Source: Rhodoferax sp. (lineage in GTDB: Bacteria > Pseudomonadota > Gammaproteobacteria > Burkholderiales > Burkholderiaceae_C). From it: a DNA stretch of 64,000 nt. Each line of letters opens with the position of its first letter. The first letter of the stretch is position 1. A program made the position numbers and the translations under genes. This document shows, piece after piece, positions 56,433-64,000 of the stretch. Where the stretch lies: positions 1 to 64,000 of the forward strand of contig NZ_JAUYQD010000009.1 of NCBI RefSeq assembly GCF_030697375.1, written 5' to 3'. The notes beneath the pieces are model-generated. The model saw only the letters and a list, made by a program, of their open reading frames with translations, was not told the DNA's origin and searched no databases.

Positions 56433-59207
56433 ATGCCGACAAAAAAAACGCCCTCCGCACACAGCCTGCACACCCACAGCAAGATCCTGCCCACCGCAGC
56501 ACCCGTCACCTCTGCCACACCGGAGGCCCTGCCCAATTTCCCGATCGTGGGCATCGGTGCATCGGCCGGGGGCCTGGCGGCCTTTGAGGCCTTCTTTTCC
56601 GGCATGCCCGCAAACCAGGACCCGGGCATGGCCTTTGTGCTGATACAGCACCTGGCCCCCGACCACAAAAGCATCCTGGCCGATCTGATCCGGCGCTACA
56701 CCCGCATGCAGGTGTTTGAGGTGGAGGACGGCATGCCCGTCAAGGTCAACTGCGCCTACATCATCCCGCCCAACCACGACATGGCGTTTTTGAACGGTTC
56801 GCTGCAGTTGCTGGAACCCTCTGCACCACGCGGCCAGCGCCTGCCCATCGACTTCTTCTTTTCGTCGCTGGCGCAAGACCAGCGCGAGCGGGCCATCGGC
56901 ATCGTGCTCACCGGCACCGGCAGCGACGGCACGCTGGGCGCACGCGCCATCAAGGACGCGGGCGGCATGGTGATGGCCCAGCAGCCCAGCTCCACCGAGT
57001 TTGATGGCATGCCCAGCAGCGCCATTGCCAGCGGCATGGTGGACTTCACCCTGCTCCCGGCGGAGATGCCCGCCCGGCTCATGGCCTACGCCCTGCACGC
57101 TTTCGGCAAAAACCCCAAGCTTGCCGCCCCTCCGACCCCCAAGGACGAAAGTGCACTCAAAAAAGTGTTCGTCCTGTTGCGCTCCCAGACCGGCCATGAC
57201 TTTTCCGGCTACAAGCCCGGCACCATCCACCGCCGCATCGAGCGGCGTATGGCGGTGCACCAGGTTCCAGACGTGGACAGCTACGTCAAGTACCTGCAGC
57301 AAGCCCCCTCGGAAGTGGACGCTTTGTTTCGCGACCTGCTGATCGGGGTTACCAATTTTTTCCGCGACCCCGAGGCCTTCCAGGTCCTCGAAGACCAGGC
57401 CATCCCCCAGCTCTTTAACAACAAGCCCGCGGGTGCCGCCCTGCGCGTGTGGGTGGCCGGCTGTTCTACCGGGGAGGAGGCCTATTCCATCGCGATTTTG
57501 CTGCAAGAGCGCATGGAAGCGCTCAAGACCAGCTATGCGGTGCAGGTCTTTGCCACCGACCTGGACAGCCGCTCCATTGCCTTCGCCCGCGCCGGGGTGT
57601 ATCCGGCCAGCATCAGCGCCGACCTGACGCCCGAGCGCCTGGCGCGGTATTTTTCGCCCGAACCGGGAGGGGCAAGCTACCGCGTGCACAAAAGCATCCG
57701 CGACATGCTGGTGTTTTCCGAGCAGGATGTGGTCAAGGACCCGCCCTTCTCCAAGCTCGACCTCATCAGTTGCCGCAACCTGCTGATCTACCTGGGCCCG
57801 GAGCTGCAAAAACGACTTTTGCCCCTGTTCCACTACGCCCTGTTGCCGCGTGGCCTGCTCTTTTTGGGCTCCTCCGAGGGGGTGGGGGAGTTCAACGACA
57901 TGTACGCCGTGCTGGACCGCAAGGCCAAGCTGTACCAGCGCAAGGAGGATTTTCATGGTTTGCAACGCGCCGCCTTGAACCGCGCGCTGCAAACCATGCC
58001 GACCATGAGCGCCGTCAGCGGCTCGCTGGCGGCGCAGCCCCACCTCACAGGTAAGACCACGGGGCCTGCCAAGCTGCCGCTGCGCGAACTGACCGAACAG
58101 GCGCTGTTGCAACAGATGGCGGTGGTGGGCGCCCTCATCAATGCCCAGGGCGATATCCTGTACCTGCACGGCCGCTCCGGGCTGTACCTGGAGCTGGCCC
58201 CCGGCGAGGCCGGCATTCTCAACATCCTGAAAATGGCCCGCGAGGGCCTGCGCCCCGCGCTGTCCAATGCCCTGCACAAATGCGCCGGAACCCAGGAGGT
58301 CGTGCGCACCGCCAACTTGCGCATCAAAACCAATGGGCACGTGGCCCAGGTCAACCTGAGCGTGCGCCCCGTGGCCATCAGCCCGTTCGGTGCGGCAGCG
58401 CCATCGGACGCACAGTTGTACCTGGTCGCGCTGCAGGAAGCGACAGCGCCGGAAACGGAGCCCAACCCAGCCACCGTAACAGCAGCAAGCAACCCGACCG
58501 AAAAAACGGAGGCAGCTGTGCCAGCACTGTGCCCCGCCCATGACGCGATGGCACAAATGGCCACGCTCAGAGACGAGTTGCGGGCCAAGGACGAGTATTT
58601 GCAAAGCACCCGAGAAGAGCTGGAGAGCTCCAACGAAGAACTCAAATCCAGCAACGAAGAGATGCAGTCCGTCAACGAAGAGTTGCAGTCCACCAACGAG
58701 GAACTGGAAACCTCCAAGGAAGAGCTGCAGTCGGTCAATGAAGAGCTGTCCACCGTCAACACCGAACTGCACACCAAGGTGGCCGACCTGTCACGCGTCA
58801 ACAACGACATGAACAACCTGTTGGCGGGCACCGGCATTGCCACCGTGTTTGTAGACCCGTATTTGCGCATTTTGCGCTTCACCCCCACGGCAGCCCAGAT
58901 CATCAACCTGATCCCCAGCGACGTGGGGCGGCCGGTGGGCCATATCGTCTCCAACCTGGTGGGCTACGACCAACTGGTGGCCGACGCCAAGGCCGTGCTG
59001 GACTCCCTGGTGCCCAAAGACGCACAAGTGCAAACCACCAACGGCGCCTGGTTCACCATGCGCATCCGCCCCTACCGCACCCTGGACAATGTGATTGAAG
59101 GCGTGGTGATCACCTTTGTGGACGTGACTGAAATGAAACGCATCGAACAGGAACTGGAGAAAGTCAACGCACAACTACGGCAAGCTGCCACCATGGCAAA
59201 GGCCTGA
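56433..59207 (+). CDS. CheB-CheR-coiled coil-PAS hybrid protein lacking a histidine kinase domain
   Basis: GIGASAGGLAAFEAFFSGM, IQHLAPDHKS, TGTGSDGTLGARAIKDAGG (CheB); VAGCSTGEEAYSIAILL, NFFRDPEAF (CheR); heptad coil; terminal PAS. Confidence 0.93.
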   Translation: MPTKKTPSAHSLHTHSKILPTAAPVTSATPEALPNFPIVGIGASAGGLAAFEAFFSGMPANQDPGMAFVLIQHLAPDHKSILADLIRRYTRMQVFEVEDGMPVKVNCAYIIPPNHDMAFLNGSLQLLEPSAPRGQRLPIDFFFSSLAQDQRERAIGIVLTGTGSDGTLGARAIKDAGGMVMAQQPSSTEFDGMPSSAIASGMVDFTLLPAEMPARLMAYALHAFGKNPKLAAPPTPKDESALKKVFVLLRSQTGHDFSGYKPGTIHRRIERRMAVHQVPDVDSYVKYLQQAPSEVDALFRDLLIGVTNFFRDPEAFQVLEDQAIPQLFNNKPAGAALRVWVAGCSTGEEAYSIAILLQERMEALKTSYAVQVFATDLDSRSIAFARAGVYPASISADLTPERLARYFSPEPGGASYRVHKSIRDMLVFSEQDVVKDPPFSKLDLISCRNLLIYLGPELQKRLLPLFHYALLPRGLLFLGSSEGVGEFNDMYAVLDRKAKLYQRKEDFHGLQRAALNRALQTMPTMSAVSGSLAAQPHLTGKTTGPAKLPLRELTEQALLQQMAVVGALINAQGDILYLHGRSGLYLELAPGEAGILNILKMAREGLRPALSNALHKCAGTQEVVRTANLRIKTNGHVAQVNLSVRPVAISPFGAAAPSDAQLYLVALQEATAPETEPNPATVTAASNPTEKTEAAVPALCPAHDAMAQMATLRDELRAKDEYLQSTREELESSNEELKSSNEEMQSVNEELQSTNEELETSKEELQSVNEELSTVNTELHTKVADLSRVNNDMNNLLAGTGIATVFVDPYLRILRFTPTAAQIINLIPSDVGRPVGHIVSNLVGYDQLVADAKAVLDSLVPKDAQVQTTNGAWFTMRIRPYRTLDNVIEGVVITFVDVTEMKRIEQELEKVNAQLRQAATMAKA

Positions 59208-59237
59208 ATTTAATCCAACCCCACTCCTCTACCCACC

Positions 59238-59987
59238 ATGACCACCCCTCGCCTGCTCCACAAAGTCAGCCTCATCACCGGTGCCGCACAGGGCATCGGT
59301 TTGGCCACCGCCCTCAAATTCGCCGCCGAAGGCGCCATTGTGGTGGTCTGCGACCTCCAACAAACCGGCGTGGACGACGCCGTGGCGCAGTGCCGCGCCC
59401 TGGGGGCCATGGCGGAAGGTTATGTGATGGACGTCACCCAGCGCACCCAGGTAGACGCGGTGCTCGCCCGTGTGCAGGCGCAGTTTGGCCGTATCGACGT
59501 GCTGGTGAACAACGCCGGCATCACCCAGGATGCGCGGCTGCAAAAAATGACGCTGGAGCAGTTTGACCGCGTGGTGGATGTGAACCTGCGCGGTGTCTTC
59601 CACTGCGCACAGGCGGTGGCGGACCGCATGGTGGCCCAGGGCGGCGGTGTGATTCTGAACGCCAGTTCGGTGGTGGGCATTTACGGCAACTTTGGCCAGA
59701 CCAACTACGCCGCCACCAAGTTCGGCGTGATTGGTTTCACCAAAACCTGGAGCCGCGAGCTGGGCCCCAAGGGCGTGCGCGTGAACGCGGTGGCGCCGGG
59801 CTTCATCACCACCCCCATGGTGGCGGCCATGCCCGAAAAAATACTGCAGGAACTGCAGGCCAAGGTACCGCTCAAGCGCCTGGGCAGGCCCGAAGAAATC
59901 GCCAATGTGTACGCCTTTTTGGCCAGCGACGAGGCCAGCTACATCAATGGCGCGGTGATCGAGGTTTCGGGAGGCATGTCGCTATGA
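59238..59987 (+). CDS. fabG: 3-oxoacyl-[ACP] reductase / SDR
   Basis: [25 protein letters not shown]...[13 protein letters not shown]...[34 protein letters not shown]. Confidence 0.9.
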   Translation: MTTPRLLHKVSLITGAAQGIGLATALKFAAEGAIVVVCDLQQTGVDDAVAQCRALGAMAEGYVMDVTQRTQVDAVLARVQAQFGRIDVLVNNAGITQDARLQKMTLEQFDRVVDVNLRGVFHCAQAVADRMVAQGGGVILNASSVVGIYGNFGQTNYAATKFGVIGFTKTWSRELGPKGVRVNAVAPGFITTPMVAAMPEKILQELQAKVPLKRLGRPEEIANVYAFLASDEASYINGAVIEVSGGMSL

Positions 59988-61405
59988 ACTTCAGCCCCAG
60001 CACCGATCTGGTGGAAAACGTCACCTTTGAGGAAATCCGCCTGGGCCAAAGCGCCCATTTGCTGCGCACGCTCACGCTGGCCGACATCCAGGCCTTTGCC
60101 GCCGTGTCGGGCGACACCAACCCCGCCCACCTGGACGCCGCGTACGCCAATGACACCCTGTTCCACGGGGTGATTGCCCACGGCATGTGGGGCGGCGCCC
60201 TGATCTCGGCCCTGCTGGGCACCCAGTTTCCCGGCCCCGGCACCATTTACCTGGAACAGGTTCTGCACTTCACCAAGCCGGTGCACATTGGCGACACGCT
60301 CACCGTCACCGCCACGGTGGTGGGCAAGGACGAGGCCCAAAAAAGCATTGAGCTGGACTGCCAGGTGCTCAACCAAAAGGGCGCCCGTGTGCTGCACGGT
60401 ACGGCCCGGGTTCTGGCCCCGACCCAAAAAGTGCGCTTGCCCAAGGTCCAGGCGCCGTTGATCCAGTTGTTTGACCCCGAGGCCCGTTTCAAGGAGCTGC
60501 TGGCGCGCAGTGCGGGCATGCCCGCGGTGCGCTGCGCCGTGGTGCACCCCTGCGATGCGGAGTCGCTCACCGGCGCCATGGATGCCGCCCGCCACGGCCT
60601 GATCATCCCGGTGCTGATCGGCCCCGAGCTGCGCCTGCGCCACCTGGCCCAGGAAGCCGGCATCGACCTCACGGGCGTCGAACTGGTGTGGGTAGCCCAC
60701 AGCCACGAAGCCGCCGAAAAAGCCGCCGAGATGGCGGCCAAGGGTGAGGTCGAGGTGCTGATGAAAGGCAGCCTGCACACCGACGAGTTAATCCATGCGG
60801 TGCTGGCCCAGCCCAAACTGCGCACCGGGCGGCGCATGTCGCATGTGTTTCGCTTTGATGTGCCGCTGTACGCCAAGCCGCTGCTGATCACCGACGCCGC
60901 ACTCAACATCCGCCCCACCCTGCTAGAGAAGGTGGACATCGCCCAAAACGCCATCGACTTTGCCCGGCTGATGGGCGTGCCCACCCCCAAAGTGGCCATT
61001 TTGTCCGCGGTGGAAACCGTGAATCCCAACATTCCCTCCACCATCGACGCAGCCGCCCTGTGCAAGATGGCCGACCGCGGGCAGATCACCAATGCCCTGC
61101 TGGACGGCCCGCTGGCCTTTGACAATGCCATCTCGGTGCGTGCAGCCCAAATCAAACACATTGAATCCAAGGTGGCCGGGGATGCCGACATCCTGCTGGT
61201 GCCGGACCTGGAGTCGGGCAATATGCTGGCCAAACAACTGGAATACCTGGGCGGCGCCAGCGGTGCCGGGCTGGTGCTGGGGGCCAAAGTGCCCATCGCC
61301 CTGACCAGCCGCGCCGACGGCCCCATGAACCGCGTGGCCTCGGCCCTGCTGGCCCAGTTGGCAGCCCACAATGCCCGGCGCGACCACCCGCGCGAGTCCT
61401 GGTAG
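59984..61405 (+). CDS. MaoC dehydratase-phosphate acetyltransferase fusion
   Basis: N-terminal MaoC ([53 protein letters not shown]) fused to PTA/PTB domain. Confidence 0.9.
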   Translation: MNFSPSTDLVENVTFEEIRLGQSAHLLRTLTLADIQAFAAVSGDTNPAHLDAAYANDTLFHGVIAHGMWGGALISALLGTQFPGPGTIYLEQVLHFTKPVHIGDTLTVTATVVGKDEAQKSIELDCQVLNQKGARVLHGTARVLAPTQKVRLPKVQAPLIQLFDPEARFKELLARSAGMPAVRCAVVHPCDAESLTGAMDAARHGLIIPVLIGPELRLRHLAQEAGIDLTGVELVWVAHSHEAAEKAAEMAAKGEVEVLMKGSLHTDELIHAVLAQPKLRTGRRMSHVFRFDVPLYAKPLLITDAALNIRPTLLEKVDIAQNAIDFARLMGVPTPKVAILSAVETVNPNIPSTIDAAALCKMADRGQITNALLDGPLAFDNAISVRAAQIKHIESKVAGDADILLVPDLESGNMLAKQLEYLGGASGAGLVLGAKVPIALTSRADGPMNRVASALLAQLAAHNARRDHPRESW

Positions 61406-61415
61406 GGCGCAGGGC

Positions 61416-62609
61416 ATGGCTATTCTTGCGGTCAATGCGGGCTCGTCCACGCTGAAGTTTTCCATCTACCCCCTGGTGCAGGGCCAGGTGCAGCCCAGCA
61501 TCCTCACGGGCAACATCCAGGGGCTGGAGCCCGGCGGCACCCCGGTGCTGGGCTGGACCTTTCAGGGCGGCAAGCACCAGCACCGGCTGCCGAGCGCCCA
61601 GGAAGATCCTTTTGGGCAGGCCCTGCGCAGCCTGAACGATTTGCTCACCGCCAACCCGGCTCTGCCGGCCATCAGCGCCATGGCCCACCGCGTGGTGCAT
61701 GGCGGGCGGGACTACACGCGCAGTGTGCGGGTCAGCCCCGAGGTCCTCGACCGGCTGGCGCAGTTCAATGCGCTGGCGCCCTTGCACCAGCCCAACAACC
61801 TGCGCGGCATACGGGCGTTTCAAACCGCGTTTCCCAGCCTGCCCCAGGTGGCGTGTTTTGACACCGCGTTCCACGCCGATCTGCCCGAAGTGGACTCCCG
61901 CTTTGCGCTGCCGCAGTCCCTCACCGCGCAAGGCATTCGCCGCTACGGCTTTCATGGCCTGTCCTACCAATACCTCATGGGAGAGTTGCAGCAGCACAGC
62001 ACGCTGGCCCATGGCCGCGTGCTGATGGCCCACCTGGGCAACGGCGCCAGCCTGTGCGCCGCCGTGGAGGGACGCAGCCGTGCCACCACCATGGGCTTTT
62101 CCACCCTGGACGGGCTGGTGATGGGCACCCGCTGCGGTGCGCTGGACCCCGGCGTGTTGCTGTACCTGATGGAGCAAGGCTGGAGCCACGACCGGCTGCA
62201 GACCCTGCTGTACCAGCAAAGCGGCCTGCTGGGGGTCTCGGGCATCAGCGCCGACATGCGCCGCCTGCGCGCCGACCCCAGTGCCGACGCCCAACGGGCC
62301 ATAGACCTGTTCACCCACCGGGTGGTGCGTGAATCCGGCGCCCTGGTGGCCTGTATGGAAGGGCTGGACGTGCTGGCCTTCAGCGGCGGCATTGGCGAAC
62401 ATGACACGGTGTTGCGTGCCCAGGTCTGCGAACGCCTGGCCTGGATGGGTATCGCGCTGGACCCTGAGGCCAACGCGCAGGCCGTGGCCACCGGCGTCCA
62501 AGCCATCCACCGCGCCACCAGCCGGGTCCAGGTCTGGGTCATCCCCACCGACGAAGGGGTGGTGGCCGCCCGGGAGGCGGCACAGCTGCTGAGGCCCGCT
62601 ACTGCCTAG
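61416..62609 (+). CDS. ackA: Acetate kinase
   Basis: [20 protein letters not shown]...[11 protein letters not shown]...[42 protein letters not shown]. Confidence 0.95.
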   Translation: MAILAVNAGSSTLKFSIYPLVQGQVQPSILTGNIQGLEPGGTPVLGWTFQGGKHQHRLPSAQEDPFGQALRSLNDLLTANPALPAISAMAHRVVHGGRDYTRSVRVSPEVLDRLAQFNALAPLHQPNNLRGIRAFQTAFPSLPQVACFDTAFHADLPEVDSRFALPQSLTAQGIRRYGFHGLSYQYLMGELQQHSTLAHGRVLMAHLGNGASLCAAVEGRSRATTMGFSTLDGLVMGTRCGALDPGVLLYLMEQGWSHDRLQTLLYQQSGLLGVSGISADMRRLRADPSADAQRAIDLFTHRVVRESGALVACMEGLDVLAFSGGIGEHDTVLRAQVCERLAWMGIALDPEANAQAVATGVQAIHRATSRVQVWVIPTDEGVVAAREAAQLLRPATA

Positions 62610-63456
62610 CGTGGCGGGTGTTGCCCGGCAGCGCCTGCGGGTAGCTGGTGCGAAACGGGTTGATGTCCAGCCCGCCGCGGCGCGTGTAGCGCGCATACAC
62701 CGCCAGTTTGAGTGGTTTGCAGCGCGTCCACAGGTCCATGAAGATGCGCTCCACGCATTGCTCATGGAACTCGTTGTGGTTGCGAAAACTCACCAGGTAT
62801 TGCAGCAAACTTTCCTGGTCAATGGGTGCCCCGGTGTAGCTGATCTGCACGCTGCCCCAGTCGGGTTGGCCGGTGACCAGGCAGTTGCTTTTGAGCAGGT
62901 TGCTCACCAGCACTTCGCTCACCGGGGCTTCATCGGCAACCGTGTGCAGCAAGTCGGGCGCTGGTGTGTAGCGGGTGCACTCCACGTCCAGCCGGTCCAG
63001 GCTCAGGCCATCCAGTTCGTACACCGGCTCGCGGTCAAACAACTCTGGCAGCAAAATGCGCACGCCTATCGACGCCGGGGCCTGCCCCGTGCTGGCCGCA
63101 CCGCGCCACACCGCTTCACTCAGGTCCGCACGCAAACGGGCCTTGACCGCATCGGCATCGGCAAAGTGGGTGTTGTTGAAGCTGTTGAGATACAGCTTGA
63201 AGGACTTGCTCTCGATGATGTTGGGGCTCTCGCAGGGCACCATGAAGTGCGCCAGCGCCACCTGCGGCTTGCCGCGCGGATTAAGCCAGCTCAGCTCGAA
63301 CGCGGTCCACAGGTCGGCGCCAAAGAACGGTGCCGCACTGGGGACGCCGATCTCGGCACGTTTGCCAGCCCGGGGAATGGGAAACAAGAGCGAGGCATCG
63401 TACTGGTCGATGTAGGCGGAGGTTTTGCCCAGTTGGGACTGTTCGGGGGTGTTCAT
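62599..63456 (-). CDS. queF: NADPH-dependent 7-cyano-7-deazaguanine reductase
   Basis: [46 protein letters not shown]...[13 protein letters not shown]. Confidence 0.96.
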   Translation of the reverse strand: MNTPEQSQLGKTSAYIDQYDASLLFPIPRAGKRAEIGVPSAAPFFGADLWTAFELSWLNPRGKPQVALAHFMVPCESPNIIESKSFKLYLNSFNNTHFADADAVKARLRADLSEAVWRGAASTGQAPASIGVRILLPELFDREPVYELDGLSLDRLDVECTRYTPAPDLLHTVADEAPVSEVLVSNLLKSNCLVTGQPDWGSVQISYTGAPIDQESLLQYLVSFRNHNEFHEQCVERIFMDLWTRCKPLKLAVYARYTRRGGLDINPFRTSYPQALPGNTRHARQ

Positions 63457-63465
63457 GGGCTCACT

Positions 63466-64000
63466 TCAGCGCGTTTTATCGGCGGTTTGCAGGTGGGGAA
63501 TCAGGGATTCCAGCATTTTGGCCACGGGTTCGGGCGGCAGGTCGTGGCCCATGCCATCGATGCCCACCAGCTTGGAGCCCGAGATCCGCCGCGCCGTGTC
63601 TTCGCCGCAGGCATAGGGCACCAGCGGGTCGGCCTTGCCGTGCAGCACCAGGGTGGGGGCCTTGACCCGGGACAGCTGCGCCGCACGGGTGATGTCCGAC
63701 ACAATGGCCAGCATCTGGCGCAGGGTTCCCACCGGATGGAAACTGCGCTGCACACCCCGCGCAATGCGCTCGCGCATCTCGGCCTCCGGCGTGGGATGGG
63801 CCGGGCTGCCAATGGCGGTGAACAATTTGACGTAATGGTCCACCACCGCGTCCTGGCTGGTACCGGTCGGGCGGCTCAGTAATACCCGCATCACCTTGCG
63901 GTCGGGTTGTGGCAAACCGCGCGCACCGCTGGTGCTCATGATGCTGGTCAGGCTGGTCACCCGCTCCGGTGCGGCAATGGCCACACGCTGGGCGATCATG
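63466..64000 (-). CDS. Alpha/beta hydrolase, 5' end truncated by window edge
   Basis: Begins at GMIAQRVAIAAPERVTSLTSIMS (post-nucleophile-elbow sequence); HGKADPLVPYACGEDTARRI...DGMGHDLPPEP. Confidence 0.85.
   Translation of the reverse strand, partial: MIAQRVAIAAPERVTSLTSIMSTSGARGLPQPDRKVMRVLLSRPTGTSQDAVVDHYVKLFTAIGSPAHPTPEAEMRERIARGVQRSFHPVGTLRQMLAIVSDITRAAQLSRVKAPTLVLHGKADPLVPYACGEDTARRISGSKLVGIDGMGHDLPPEPVAKMLESLIPHLQTADKTR

Noticed and set aside
56385-58772. 795-aa minus-strand ORF antisense to the CheB/CheR gene
   Set aside because: Repetitive shadow translation (VGGLQLFVDGLHLFVAGFEFF) of the heptad coiled coil on the other strand.
58614-58781. 21-bp periodic DNA considered as tandem repeat or CRISPR
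   Set aside because: Period is explained by seven-residue coiled-coil heptads with synonymous variation; no spacers.
1-64000. rRNA, tRNA, CRISPR arrays, insertion sequences
   Set aside because: None identified by reading the sequence; a tRNAscan/ISfinder run would be needed to exclude them fully.

Overview
The window is about 64 kb of GC-rich beta-proteobacterial sequence; gene content and repeat style look Comamonadaceae/Rhodoferax-like (inference). It opens with the integrase end of a prophage (about 1-3.9 kb) and then runs through mostly chromosomal genes: Entner-Doudoroff edd/eda, pdxH, an argP/argO-like pair, a large putative zinc/metal island (14.7-28.6 kb), an AarF/UbiB kinase, msrA, a TetR/RND efflux locus, pcm-rhodanese-tolC, LPS genes waaA/waaC, phosphomannomutase, pfk, an FMN alpha-hydroxyacid dehydrogenase, several c-di-GMP sensors, dinB, a CheB/CheR/PAS hybrid, fabG - MaoC/Pta - ackA, and queF. 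Main observations: (1) a divergent metal island with three evenly spaced palindromes TGCAAC-CAA-GTTGCA between a Zur-like gene and a small ORF plus znuCBA. One side has ZrgBC/DUF3299-like genes. The other has a TonB receptor, a secreted membrane-anchored CobN-like chelatase, an ExbB-like protein and an ExbD-like DUF2149 protein (HmuRSUV-like architecture without any AAA+ chelatase subunit). (2) A dispersed repeat of about 55 bp, present in 7 copies, that enters coding sequences and is read in the same frame in three unrelated proteins (dinB, waaA, and the signal peptide of a small exported protein). (3) A second, hairpin-forming repeat inserted in-frame in an RND pump gene. (4) Two FNR-type boxes at class II promoter geometry. 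(5) Two small ORFs missing from the supplied ORF track. All calls are by eye; no searches were run.
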